Shown one piece after another: positions 36,549-45,108 of a stretch of 64,000 nucleotides of DNA. Numbering within the stretch: position 1 is the stretch's first letter; each line of letters begins with the position of its first letter. The position numbers and the translations under genes were made by a program. The stretch comes from an uncultured Bacteroidales bacterium (GTDB lineage Bacteria; Bacteroidota; Bacteroidia; Bacteroidales; Bacteroidaceae), in assembly GCA_902802815.1 (NCBI GenBank), contig CADCNQ010000004.1, positions 1 through 64,000 on the forward strand. Reading direction: 5' to 3'. The notes below the pieces were generated by a model that saw only the letters and a list, made by a program, of their open reading frames with translations, did not search any database and was not told the DNA's origin.

Positions 36549-38111
36549 TCAGAACCTCGCGCTCAGTGTGCATATCACGCTGTGGCGGCGTGTATTCATA
36601 TTGATGCTGTTGGGATATGATTCCAGGTTGCCGAAGAAGTTGGCGTTCTGCACGCGGCACTTGTATGCAAGGTCCACGCCGAACCATTTGATGCGCGTGC
36701 CCATACCGAATGTCAGCAGGTGTGTGGGCGACACGGTGATCCACGATGTGCCGATATTGTTCACCCTGCTCTCGCTGGCCACAGCAGGATCCCAGCGCTC
36801 GCTCTTATAGATGTCGCAGATGTAGTTGTAGCCTGCGCGCAGCGCCAGACGACTTATGGGTTTGTATTCCAGACCGAACTTCAGTCTGTGCTGTCCGCTG
36901 AGCGAGTGGCGCGTGTTGGTATTCATCTGTTCGTCGTCTATCACGTTGAAGATGGAGCGGCGCTCGTCTTCGGGCAGGTAGCCCATACCTTCGTATTTGT
37001 ATATTGCGTATTCATAGTCCACACCCCACGCAAGCTTATTCTTCACTGTGCTGCCCACAGCCAGGCGGAAGCGCCAGGGAGAGCGTATACTGAAGTCCAG
37101 GTTATAATAGCTGCCTCGTGTCGAATAGAATTCTCCGGGCTGAGGTATGAAGGTGTCGCTCGCTCCGTCATATTTTGAGCGCAGCAGGTAGTCGTAATGC
37201 GATGTCAGCAGAAACCATGTCGGGCTCTCAACGGCCACACCTATTCTCAGGGGGCTGTCTTCCACGGGACGTATTATGGCACCGAGCTTGAAGTTGAATC
37301 CGGACCCCTTTATTCTGTGATATTCCTCTATATCATAGTCGTAGGGAGCATCGTCCGTACCTATACGCTCTGTGTAACTGCTTTCGCGCCGGTAGTTCAT
37401 CTGTTCCACTCCGATTGTCAGACCCACGTAGTATCTGTCGCGCACGTTCATCGAGATGTTGAAGTCGTAGGCATGCATTGCTCCGTCTGTCATGCGATAC
37501 ATGCCCTGCCCTGTTGTGGCGGGCAGTTTCGTCGAGCGCGACCACGTTCTCGTTCCGTCAGGAGCGTCTGTGTAGTCCAGCAGTCCGCACTCGTAATAGT
37601 CTCTGTAGATGTATCCGTCGTGCTGGCTGAATATTTCGCTGCCGAAGCGGTTCAGCAGGTCGGCATACTGGTTGAGCTGCGACCCGGGCGTCATGATTTC
37701 TCCTGCGTTGAGGTTGTTGAAGTTTATCTTCTTATGGTAGTTGAATCCGATGTTGAAGTTCTTGATATAGCGTCCGTCCACTCTGAATGCTCCCACTATG
37801 GCCGCCTGGTCGAATGTGGCGTGTGTGCGGCTGTAGAGGTCTGTGGCGCTCTCGTCTGCTCCCCACACGGCACCTGCTGTCAGCGACACTTCGCTTTTTC
37901 TCAGCATTGCTATTGCTGCGGGATTGTCTCCCATTGCCGATACTTCGGCTCCCAGTGCTGTAAATGCTCCGCCCATTCCCACGTAGCGTGCCGTACCCTG
38001 CAGGTCGTGGTCTTGCGTCGCCTCTGCGTTGACGTATGTGTTCTGCGCTGTTGCGTAGCCTGCAGCTCCCATCGCCACAGCCATTGCTATTATATATCTC
38101 TTTGCTTTCAT
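36549..38111 (-). CDS. Outer-membrane protein transport family (OmpP1/FadL-like) beta-barrel
   Basis: A 520-residue protein with a signal peptide (MKAKRYIIAMAVAMGAAGYATA, cut before QNTYVNAEA). The start of the mature part follows the FadL/TodX pattern: GTARYVGMGGAFTALGAEVSAMGDNPAAIA. The rest has alternating aromatic and polar strands typical of a barrel and ends in Phe (CTLSARF), as outer-membrane proteins do. The FadL family passes hydrophobic molecules; the ligand here is unknown. Genes 38174-39202 upstream and this one run in the same direction, separated by a 7-mer array. Confidence 0.85.
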   Translation of the reverse strand: MKAKRYIIAMAVAMGAAGYATAQNTYVNAEATQDHDLQGTARYVGMGGAFTALGAEVSAMGDNPAAIAMLRKSEVSLTAGAVWGADESATDLYSRTHATFDQAAIVGAFRVDGRYIKNFNIGFNYHKKINFNNLNAGEIMTPGSQLNQYADLLNRFGSEIFSQHDGYIYRDYYECGLLDYTDAPDGTRTWSRSTKLPATTGQGMYRMTDGAMHAYDFNISMNVRDRYYVGLTIGVEQMNYRRESSYTERIGTDDAPYDYDIEEYHRIKGSGFNFKLGAIIRPVEDSPLRIGVAVESPTWFLLTSHYDYLLRSKYDGASDTFIPQPGEFYSTRGSYYNLDFSIRSPWRFRLAVGSTVKNKLAWGVDYEYAIYKYEGMGYLPEDERRSIFNVIDDEQMNTNTRHSLSGQHRLKFGLEYKPISRLALRAGYNYICDIYKSERWDPAVASESRVNNIGTSWITVSPTHLLTFGMGTRIKWFGVDLAYKCRVQNANFFGNLESYPNSINMNTRRHSVICTLSARF

Positions 38112-38136
38112 GGATATATGATGTTTTGTCTATAAA

Positions 38137-38178
38137 CTCTCAACTTTCAACTTTCAACTTTCAACTCTCAACTCTAAC
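38137..38178. repeat. Heptamer tandem array with CTTTCAA/CTCTCAA units
   Basis: CTCTCAA, then CTTTCAA three times, then CTCTCAA and CTCTAAC. The last unit contains the stop codon of the minus-strand gene 38174-39202. Confidence 0.85.
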
Positions 38179-39202
38179 GTCCTCTTCCCATTCTGGCTCC
38201 TCCTCCGCCCATCGAGCGTCCGCCGCCTCCGTAGCCGCCGCCTCCGTAGCCGCCGCTTCTGCCGCCCATCGAACCGCTTGGCACAGTACGTGTGGTGCTG
38301 GGAGGTGTGTAGCTTCTGCCGTTGCTGGGTGTGTTGCCGGGTGTATTGTTGCGGTTGTTGCCGGGTGTGTAGTTGCGGTTGTTACGGTTGCCGGGCAGAT
38401 CTATGCTGCGTCCGTTGCTGCCGGAGGACCGTCCGTCCCTGTACGTACGCCCTCCGCTGTTAAACGACCGGCCTCCGCTGTTTCTCGACGGTATGCGTCC
38501 GGTCACACCGCCCGGCACGTATCTGCCGTTCCCGTGTCCGACGTAGCGTCCTGTGAGATGCGGGCGTCCCCCACCCCTTGCGTAGCCGCCCGGGTAGTAT
38601 CCGTGGTGACGGGGATAGTATCCACCTCCGTGATAGTAGGGCCTGTGGTGCCATGTGCTGTAGCCCCATCCGTAGTAATAGGGTCTGTAGCCCCATCCGT
38701 AGTAGTAGGGTCTGTAGCTCCATCCGTAGTATCCTCCCCACGAGTAAACCCACGGCGACACGTACCAGGGGTCGTACCATGATGAGTAGTACCACGGGTC
38801 GTAGCACCAGAACGGGTCGTAGATATTTGTGAAGCGCACGCGGTAGATGGGTGCGTCATACGTACCGTCGGTATATCCCTGCGAGTATGCGTCGCCGTAT
38901 CCCTGTGCGTATCCGGCTGAATACACTGTGGCGAGTGTGTCCACAGTCTGTCCGCTGCCTTCTGTTGTGCTTGTCTTGCGATAGCGTCCGCGACGGTTGT
39001 ATTCATCCACGTCGCGTGTGTATGCAGCATCTGTTTCTTCCGACACGTAGTATGGGTCCTCCACGGGTCTTGTCTCTGTGATCACCTGCACAGTCTGCAC
39101 CTTCTTTTTTGAGGGCACGAAGTAGAGGTCATCATCATCCTGAGCCATTGTCACGAATGGCATCATCATGCTCAAAAAGAGAAAGAAATACTTCGTTTTC
39201 AT
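38174..39202 (-). CDS. Secreted Tyr/Gly/Arg-rich low-complexity protein
   Basis: A 342-residue protein from the ATG at 39202 (MKTKYFFLFLSMMMPFVTMA, a signal peptide); an ATG at 39211 adds three residues. The mature N-terminus is acidic (QDDDDLYFVPSKKK). The middle (about 130-215) is full of Tyr, Trp, Gly and Pro: repeated YYYGWGYRP units and similar. The C-terminus is Gly-, Arg-, Asn- and Ser-rich (PGNNRNNTPGN, GGRSGGYGGGGYGGG). Bacteroidales have many such low-complexity envelope proteins of unknown role. It has its own promoter (39227-39257). Confidence 0.8.
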   Translation of the reverse strand: MKTKYFFLFLSMMMPFVTMAQDDDDLYFVPSKKKVQTVQVITETRPVEDPYYVSEETDAAYTRDVDEYNRRGRYRKTSTTEGSGQTVDTLATVYSAGYAQGYGDAYSQGYTDGTYDAPIYRVRFTNIYDPFWCYDPWYYSSWYDPWYVSPWVYSWGGYYGWSYRPYYYGWGYRPYYYGWGYSTWHHRPYYHGGGYYPRHHGYYPGGYARGGGRPHLTGRYVGHGNGRYVPGGVTGRIPSRNSGGRSFNSGGRTYRDGRSSGSNGRSIDLPGNRNNRNYTPGNNRNNTPGNTPSNGRSYTPPSTTRTVPSGSMGGRSGGYGGGGYGGGGRSMGGGGARMGRGR

Positions 39203-39226
39203 ATGCCACATTGTTTAATTATGCCA

Positions 39227-39257
39227 CAAAGATACAGTCTTTTTAAGAATCGGCAAA
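39227..39257 (-). promoter_or_regulatory. Promoter of the low-complexity protein gene
   Basis: Minus strand TTTG (39254-39257), 19 bp, TATCTTTG (39227-39234), 24 bases before the ATG at 39202. The stretch 39258-39782 has no gene, only the repeats and hairpin listed next. Confidence 0.8.
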
Positions 39258-39400
39258 GGGATTTTACCATTTTTAAGGAGGAAAATCCCCTTTTTTAACG
39301 TTTTGTATTTCTCTTTCGCTGTGGTTTATTTATGGTATCATGCCTGCATCGCTACCATTCCGACTTAGTTTAAAATGCAATTCTACCATAAGAAAAGCGC

Positions 39401-39442
39401 CCGCAAAATATTCGTGTCACATTTGTCACATTTGTCACGAAA
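39401..39442 (-). repeat. 42-bp repeat, copy 1 (exact inverse of 55431-55472)
   Basis: On the minus strand these 42 bases are identical to the plus strand at 55431-55472. The core is three direct TGTGACA-type units inside an inverted repeat TTCGTG...CACGAA, followed by a shared tail ending TTTTGCGG. It lies about 200 bases upstream of the low-complexity protein gene, in the same orientation to that gene as copy 2 has to its own downstream gene. Confidence 0.95.
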
Positions 39443-39450
39443 CAAAAAAA

Positions 39451-39470
39451 TGCCGTCCGATTGGGCGACA
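39451..39470. terminator. Hairpin flanked by A and T runs, possible bidirectional terminator
   Basis: TGCCGTCC/GGGCGACA around GATT with one mismatch and one G-T pair, preceded by seven A and followed by eight T, so each strand has a U-rich tail. On the minus strand it could end the transcript of 39783-41846. Confidence 0.5.
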
Positions 39471-39480
39471 TTTTTTTTGT

Positions 39481-39520
39481 TAGTTGACAAGTAAACAAGT
39501 GGACAAGTAGACGAGTTGTT
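39481..39520. repeat. Tandem 8-mer array
   Basis: Five 8-mers: TAGTTGAC, AAGTAAAC, AAGTGGAC, AAGTAGAC, GAGTTGTT. It is the reverse complement type of 5401-5436. Confidence 0.8.
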
Positions 39521-39607
39521 AGTCTTACTTCAGCCCTAAGCCCTCAGACCTAATTTATCTCATTTCTCATTTCTCATTTAGCGAATGCGCCAGGCAACCA
39601 CTTCTCT

Positions 39608-39713
39608 CGTCCTTCGCATACTGTTGGCAAGGAGTTGGCAAGCACAAATAGCTTGCCTGAGTATGCGAAGTCCTTGCCAACACCTTGCGAACACCTTGCC
39701 TAAGGTTTACCTG
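39608..39713. repeat. Dispersed intergenic repeat rich in GGCAAGG, copy B
   Basis: Related to 566-683. It contains an outer inverted repeat CTTCGCATAC (39612-39621)/GTATGCGAAG (39661-39670) enclosing a second one (GGCAAGC/GCTTGCC), then further CCTTGCCAAC-type units that can pair with the GTTGGCAAGG near its start. It lies just downstream of the TPR-retropepsin gene (minus strand). Confidence 0.65.
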
Positions 39714-39717
39714 GTAT

Positions 39718-39750
39718 ATAGGTAGTAGATAGGTAGTAGATAGGTAGTAG
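39718..39750. repeat. Tandem 11-mer ATAGGTAGTAG, three copies
   Basis: Three perfect copies of ATAGGTAGTAG directly follow the dispersed repeat copy B. Confidence 0.9.
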
Positions 39751-39782
39751 GTAGTTCTAAGATATCATACCTCATATATCTT

Positions 39783-41846
39783 CTATTTTTCCACTTCCTT
39801 CATATACCGTACACGAATCACCTTTTTCTGATTATCTATCTCTATCTTTCCTATGCGCGACAGAACGGACTGGCCCAGCAGTAATGGAGCCTTCTGGTTT
39901 CTCACTACGCTGGCCCTCACGTTTTTCAGTTCCACGTCCCCGAAATCCACTTTGCGCAGGTTGATAACGGTTCCCTCACTCACGTTTCCCTGCGCGTCTG
40001 AATACTTAGCACTCCCGACGACGTCCTTCTCCGACAGGTAATTGTTCTTCATCATGAACGATGCTTCCACCATCGACAGAGAAACGTCAGATGCGCCCGT
40101 ATCGAACACAAATTTCATGGGCAGTCCGTTTATCTTGCACCCGACATAGCAGTTGCCGTTCTCCTTCGCAAACGGTATCTCGCTAGTGACTTCCTGCCGC
40201 TCTACGGAAACGCCGCTCTCCTCTCTCATCTCCTTCAACTCCTCCTCATGTTTCCTTTCATATTCCTGAATCAGAGAGCGGAATTCATCCGTACCCTTTA
40301 TTGCTTCCAAATCATCGTCGTTCCTGATATGGGCAAAACGCCTGAAGCCCTTTTTCATAGACAGTTTAAGATACTTCAGCGACTCCTCTTTCTCCCCCAT
40401 TCTTGCGTAGAGGCAGGCTGCATCGTAATAGTTTCCCGCACTCGGGATGCTGTCTAAGATACCCGCCTGAAACGCCTTGGCTTTATCCGTCTCACCCAGT
40501 CCCAGGTAAGCATACTGTGCGCAGTTTGATTCTGAATACACCGTATCAAGCTCTATCGCTCTTTGGTAGTCGCTGTGCGCGACTTCCTTCTCACCCTTCT
40601 TCATGTACATATCCCCGCGCCCCAAATAGGAGTATGCATAGTCGGGCTTGAGCGATATCGCCATAGTATAGTCTTCGATGGCGCCGTCCGTATCGTTCAG
40701 GTTGTCTTTCATGAACCCGCGTCGATAGTATCCTCCGTAAAAATCCGGCTCCACTTTGATGTATTCGTCATATACGCCTATTGCTTCTGTTCCCCGTCCC
40801 ATGTCGTAGAGAATGTCTGCCTTCATCATGACATTATCTGCATCGTCGGGATCTGCAGCTATTGCTTTGCCGAGATTCTCCAAAGCCGGCTCGAAGTATT
40901 CCAGTTCATTATAACAAATGGCGATTCTCGTATAAATCACACCATTTTCTTCTATCTTCAATGCCTCCTTATAGTTCTCAATTGCTTTAAGGTATTTCTT
41001 CGCATTTTCCTGTATCACGCCGATATAGTAGAGCCAATCAGATACTCCGGGGTGGACATTATGTTGCTTTCTCAATTTAGCAACCATAACATTCATCGCC
41101 GTTCCCTTCAATTCATCCATCAGATAAAATGCCTTGGTGTTACTGTCGATATCCAGAGCTTTGATGATATCGTCGGTGCTTTCGTTCATCATGCCCTGCT
41201 TCAGATATGCCTCTGCACGGAAAGCGTATGCCTGGGAATACGTCGGGTCCAGTTTGATACTGCGGGTGAACAGTTCCTCCGCTTTCTTGTATTCTCCTGC
41301 ATACACAGCATTGCGTCCTATGCCCATATATCCGTAGACACTGCCCGGTTCCAGTTCACACACCTTTTCAAAATCTGCATCCGATTCTGCGTACTTATCC
41401 TTGTCGCAGTAATACTCCGCTCTGTCTACGTATGTCTGCACATCTTTGGGATTAGCCTTCTGTGCCATATCCCAGTCCTTCATTGCAGCGTCTTCGTTAT
41501 CCAACGCCAGGTATATCCTTGCACGCTGCCTGTATGCGTATGAAAGCCACTTCTTGTCCTTCTGCAACAGTTCGATGGCCTTATTCGTTTTCTCAAGAGC
41601 TTCGCCCATCATTTCCCGTTGCTCATAGTTGAGCCCCATTACGAAGTATGCGTATCCGTTCTTCGGATGCTCTGCTATCTCTTTTTCGAGGAGACTCATT
41701 GCTTCCTTCGAGTTGTTGTCTTTCTCCAGGAGCTCCATCGCCCTTACGTAGTTGTAACTCTTCAAATACGGGTTGTCTTTTTGCGCCCACATTGCCGTTG
41801 ACATCATTACGACAATCAACAAAGCCGTCAGTTTGGATGTTTTCAT
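39783..41846 (-). CDS. Secreted TPR protein with C-terminal retropepsin-like aspartic protease
   Basis: A 687-residue protein. The signal peptide is MKTSKLTALLIVVMMSTAMWA; a longer frame to 41915 is less likely. Residues about 25-520 are tandem TPR units (for example YSQAYAFRAEAYLKQGMMNE, and CYNELEYFEPALENLGKAI). The C-terminal 120 residues are a clan AA protease domain: FDTGASDVS with the catalytic Asp at about 582, then YLSEKDVVGSAKYSDAQGNV and PLLLGQSVLSRIGKIEIDN. It is presumably periplasmic. The paralog at 41912 has the same layout without a signal; a third at 46006 lacks the protease. Confidence 0.85.
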   Translation of the reverse strand: MKTSKLTALLIVVMMSTAMWAQKDNPYLKSYNYVRAMELLEKDNNSKEAMSLLEKEIAEHPKNGYAYFVMGLNYEQREMMGEALEKTNKAIELLQKDKKWLSYAYRQRARIYLALDNEDAAMKDWDMAQKANPKDVQTYVDRAEYYCDKDKYAESDADFEKVCELEPGSVYGYMGIGRNAVYAGEYKKAEELFTRSIKLDPTYSQAYAFRAEAYLKQGMMNESTDDIIKALDIDSNTKAFYLMDELKGTAMNVMVAKLRKQHNVHPGVSDWLYYIGVIQENAKKYLKAIENYKEALKIEENGVIYTRIAICYNELEYFEPALENLGKAIAADPDDADNVMMKADILYDMGRGTEAIGVYDEYIKVEPDFYGGYYRRGFMKDNLNDTDGAIEDYTMAISLKPDYAYSYLGRGDMYMKKGEKEVAHSDYQRAIELDTVYSESNCAQYAYLGLGETDKAKAFQAGILDSIPSAGNYYDAACLYARMGEKEESLKYLKLSMKKGFRRFAHIRNDDDLEAIKGTDEFRSLIQEYERKHEEELKEMREESGVSVERQEVTSEIPFAKENGNCYVGCKINGLPMKFVFDTGASDVSLSMVEASFMMKNNYLSEKDVVGSAKYSDAQGNVSEGTVINLRKVDFGDVELKNVRASVVRNQKAPLLLGQSVLSRIGKIEIDNQKKVIRVRYMKEVEK

Positions 41847-41911
41847 AGTGCACATTTTTGATTTTAGTAAATTTTGTTTCACCTGATTATTTGTTTTATT
41901 CGTTATTGGTT

Positions 41912-43963
41912 TCACTTAATTCTTATCATCATATTCTCGTTGTCTATCTCTATTCTTCCCAAACGCTCTAACACAGACTGTCCGAGCAGTAGCGGAGCCC
42001 TTTGGTTTTTTATCACCGTGGCCTTCACGTTGAAGAGTTTCATACCGGCAAACTCCACCTGTCTCAGTTTCACTCCCGCTCCCTCCGTCACACCTCCGTC
42101 CGCTGTCTGAAACATCTGTCTCCCCGACATGTCCGACTCCTGCAGATATCCGTTCTTCAGCATGAACGTGGTCTCTGCCGCCGACACTGTGACATCCGAC
42201 GCACCGGAATCCAGTATGAAATGCAGCGGAAGTCCGTTTATTGTGCATTTCACCTTGCACATCTTTCCCTCGCGCACGAAGGGCACTTCCGCCTCTCCGC
42301 AACTGACGCGGGGCGTGGATAGTTTCTCCAGTTCCGCCTGTATCTCCGCCTTCAGTTCGCCCTGTTCCTCTTCCTTTGCGGCAACGAACGCCTTGTATTC
42401 TGAGGTGTCGTAGAGCGGTTCCAGCAGTATTGTGTTTGTCATTTCCGGATTGAAGCACACCTTCAGACATTCTACCGCCTTTTCCGTCTGTCCCGTGCGG
42501 CAATAGACGGCCGCTGCATACACCAGCATATCCTTTTGTGCCGCGCTCTCCCCGCTGTTGTCTGCCCAGTCCACCACTGCATCACATATGTCCAGCGACT
42601 CTCTCTCGCGTCCTGCAAGACACAGCGCCAATGCGGCAGCCACCGGAGCATAGTATTCATCGTCCTTATCTGTCACCTCGTCCCACACCTTAATGGCCTC
42701 TTCCATGTTTCCGCTTTTCGCCAGAGCCCATCCGTTGAAGAGTGACGTGAAAGGCAGTTTGCCGTCGAACAGCGAGAGTGCCGTCTCGAAGTCCCCGATG
42801 GCCTCTCCGTAGTGTCCTGCCTCGAAATGATACATTCCTCTGCTCTTGTACAGGGTGTAGTCGTCCGGCTGCTCATCTATCAGCGATGTCAGGTCCTCCA
42901 AAGTTTCCTCAAAGCGGCCTGTCTCTATCTTACACTTCGCGAGCATATTCCTGAGTTCTGTATTTTGCGGATCAAGTTCCAATGCCTCTGCGATATCCTT
43001 TTCGGCTTCGTCATACGCCCCTATCTGCATCCAACTCTTAGCCTTGAGACTGAGTATCTCTGGTGATTTGCTGATTCTGAGGGAATTTTCGTAGGCGACG
43101 ACAGCCTGTTTCACATCGCCTGCCAAATAACTCATATATCCCAGCACGCCGTACCACTTCCCGTCATCCTCCTCCTGCACGGCCTTCGCCTTCAGTTTCA
43201 GCAGAAGTCCCTGCGTGTGTTGCTTTGCCATCGTTTCCATCACATAGCGGGCTTTCCGATTGCCGAATTCCAGTTCCATTGCTGCAATTGCATTTTCTAT
43301 TGCCTCCGCATTTCTTCCCGTCATAAGGAGAGCCTCCGCCTTGAAGGCGTATCCCCCGACATATTCACTGTCCAGCTGTATGGCTTTGTCAAAATGCACC
43401 ACAGCCGACTTGAAGTCGTTGCGCCCCATGTCGTTGCGTCCGCATCCCATGTATCCGGAGGTGTTGTACGGCTGTAGTTCAATAATTTTCTTGAAATAGG
43501 TATCCGACATGTCGTAGTTCTCGTGATAATAGTAGTAGTCTCCCATGAGTCTGAGGGAATCCACAGACTTCGGATTGAACTCCACAGACTTCATTGCGTC
43601 GTTATACCAGTTTGTGCACTCTTCCATATCCCTGTATATCTCCGCCCGTGTGCGATAGGCCAGCGACATCCACTGAGTGTATCTCGTTTCCGTCAGCAGT
43701 TGCAGGGATGCGGTGGCAGCTCGGAGTGCACCTCTGTAGTCGTTGTTCCGCTTGTATATCATGGCAACGATAAGGTGAGCAAAGGCATTGTCCGGGTGCT
43801 CTTTCAGTTCCAGGTTTACCTCGTCCAGCGCATCGCCATCACACTCCTCTCTGTACAGTTCCACAGCACGCATGTAGTGGTAGCTTTCCCTGTACTTTTC
43901 CTGCAGCCTGGCCTTCTTTGCGGCTGCCGACTCGAAAATTGAAAACAGTCTGTTCAGTTTCAT
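41912..43963 (-). CDS. TPR protein with C-terminal retropepsin-like aspartic protease, no signal peptide
   Basis: A 683-residue paralog of the preceding entry. The start MKLNRLFSIFESAAAKKARL is charged and not a signal peptide, so the protein is probably cytoplasmic. TPR units run to about residue 530 (TSGYMGCGRNDMGRNDFKSA, ALELDPQNTELRNMLAKCK). The protease domain carries FILDSGASDVT with Asp at about 585, then TFMLKNGYLQESDMSGRQMF and PLLLGQSVLERLGRIEI. Asp-Ser-Gly is an accepted variant of the catalytic triad. It is transcribed in the same direction as 39783, 65 bases upstream. A nested inverted repeat precedes its start. Confidence 0.85.
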   Translation of the reverse strand: MKLNRLFSIFESAAAKKARLQEKYRESYHYMRAVELYREECDGDALDEVNLELKEHPDNAFAHLIVAMIYKRNNDYRGALRAATASLQLLTETRYTQWMSLAYRTRAEIYRDMEECTNWYNDAMKSVEFNPKSVDSLRLMGDYYYYHENYDMSDTYFKKIIELQPYNTSGYMGCGRNDMGRNDFKSAVVHFDKAIQLDSEYVGGYAFKAEALLMTGRNAEAIENAIAAMELEFGNRKARYVMETMAKQHTQGLLLKLKAKAVQEEDDGKWYGVLGYMSYLAGDVKQAVVAYENSLRISKSPEILSLKAKSWMQIGAYDEAEKDIAEALELDPQNTELRNMLAKCKIETGRFEETLEDLTSLIDEQPDDYTLYKSRGMYHFEAGHYGEAIGDFETALSLFDGKLPFTSLFNGWALAKSGNMEEAIKVWDEVTDKDDEYYAPVAAALALCLAGRERESLDICDAVVDWADNSGESAAQKDMLVYAAAVYCRTGQTEKAVECLKVCFNPEMTNTILLEPLYDTSEYKAFVAAKEEEQGELKAEIQAELEKLSTPRVSCGEAEVPFVREGKMCKVKCTINGLPLHFILDSGASDVTVSAAETTFMLKNGYLQESDMSGRQMFQTADGGVTEGAGVKLRQVEFAGMKLFNVKATVIKNQRAPLLLGQSVLERLGRIEIDNENMMIRIK

Positions 43964-43979
43964 CTCTGTCTTTTTTTTT

Positions 43980-44043
43980 AGTTATTAATATTAGTTTACT
44001 TCCGGACACAATCCGGGCCTTTAAATTTTAAATATTAATAACT
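43980..44043. repeat. Nested inverted repeat upstream of the TPR-protease gene
   Basis: A perfect 13-bp inverted pair AGTTATTAATATT (43980-43992)/AATATTAATAACT (44031-44043) encloses a second hairpin TCCGG-ACACAAT-CCGG(G). In the minus-strand transcript it would lie 17 bases before the ATG at 43963. Confidence 0.75.
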
Positions 44044-44046
44044 AAA

Positions 44047-44076
44047 GAAGCGGATCTTTTATTTGTGATCCGCTTC
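44047..44076 (-). terminator. Terminator of the LytTR unit
   Basis: A perfect 10-bp stem GAAGCGGATC/GATCCGCTTC with a 10-nt loop. On the minus strand TTTAGTTATT follows. It lies 90 bases after the stop of 44167-44490. Confidence 0.7.
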
Positions 44077-44166
44077 CGCTTTTTATTTTGTAACTATTTA
44101 ATTATCTGTTGTTACGCTTTTATTATTCCTGTTGTCTTAATTACATAATAATCCTAATGATTAATT

Positions 44167-44490
44167 TTAACTCAAATAAATCATAACAACAATAACAATA
44201 AGTAACAGCGTGATTATCAATGGTATATAATGATATCTGCCTAAATATATCAGACGTCTTTTTAAATTACTAAAAAAACCATCTGGAACAGGCGGCAGAT
44301 CCTCCGCTTTTAGTGCTTGTCTTATCGGGTCGTAGCCAAGGATGCAGAAGTCCTCATCGGAGAAATTCTTCTCCGTTTTCCAGGACTCTTTACTGGCGCA
44401 GTAATATGATTTCTGTGGCCGTGTCGCTGTGGCGCGACCCAGAATCTCAAATGCGTCTGCTTCCTTATTATATGGTGCTACTCCTATCAT
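44167..44490 (-). CDS. Small tail-anchored membrane protein next to LytTR
   Basis: A 107-residue protein of no family I recognise. The first 80 residues are soluble (PQKSYYCASKESWKTEKNFS, DPIRQALKAEDLPPVPDGFF). A single hydrophobic helix (about 88-106, YIPLIITLLLIVIVVMIYL) ends the chain, so it is probably tail-anchored with the bulk in the cytoplasm. It starts 4 bases after the LytTR gene, hence in one operon with it. LytTR regulators without receiver domains are often held at the membrane by a small partner; a similar role here is only a suggestion. Confidence 0.7.
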   Translation of the reverse strand: MIGVAPYNKEADAFEILGRATATRPQKSYYCASKESWKTEKNFSDEDFCILGYDPIRQALKAEDLPPVPDGFFSNLKRRLIYLGRYHYIPLIITLLLIVIVVMIYLS

Positions 44491-44494
44491 TGTC

Positions 44495-44929
44495 TCATTC
44501 TATCTTTTCCCCTTCAGCCGTCACATCTTCTTCTTCGCGAGCCATGCGAGCCACGAGGGCAGATTTCAGTTTCCTCAAAGGTTCCTCGGGAAGTCCTGTC
44601 AGAAAATAGGTACGTCCGCTCCAGTCACGCAGGACGAGCTGGTGTTCTCTGGGCTTGATGTGAAATACATAGTCCATGTTCAGGATATAGCTGTTGCCCA
44701 GGCGGGCGATGGGGCTCATACTGTGAAGCAGCTGCCCGGCAATCAGGACTGCCACCTTTCCCAGTTGCAGGGTGACTGTCAGCGTTGCCTTCTGCATATC
44801 TCCCTTGTCCTTATCGGGGTGAGTCAGGAATATCTCCGTATAGTTACCGGATGCCTTGGCGTACACGAATTCGTCCGTAGTGATTCTGTACAGCTCCGTA
44901 TTGTTGTATATGATGATGTCCTGCCTCAT
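44495..44929 (-). CDS. LytTR DNA-binding domain protein
   Basis: A 144-residue regulator made mainly of one LytTR domain (about residues 10-115). FVYAKASGNYTEIFLT is the typical opening, and ARLGNSYILNMDYVFHI the recognition-loop region. There is no receiver or membrane domain; the C-terminal 25 residues are charged. LytTR proteins bind paired 9-bp direct repeats upstream of targets. It is coupled to the small membrane protein downstream and has a promoter at 44949-44979. Confidence 0.88.
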   Translation of the reverse strand: MRQDIIIYNNTELYRITTDEFVYAKASGNYTEIFLTHPDKDKGDMQKATLTVTLQLGKVAVLIAGQLLHSMSPIARLGNSYILNMDYVFHIKPREHQLVLRDWSGRTYFLTGLPEEPLRKLKSALVARMAREEEDVTAEGEKIE

Positions 44930-44948
44930 GATATTGTCATCCTGCGTG

Positions 44949-44979
44949 CAAAATTACATTATTTATTTCACACAACAAA
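44949..44979 (-). promoter_or_regulatory. Promoter of the LytTR unit
   Basis: Minus strand TTTG (44976-44979), 19 bp, TAATTTTG (44949-44956), 19 bases before the ATG. The remaining spacer to 45108 has no gene. Confidence 0.8.
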
Positions 44980-45108
44980 ATTTTCCATCCCCCCGAACGG
45001 GGTTTTTGTATAAATTAGCCTTTTTAATGTACAGATTTCTTTCTCCAGCTTTGTCTGGTTCTTCCAGAACTGATTTTGTATGGATCGGATGAATTTCTTT
45101 TTCATACT

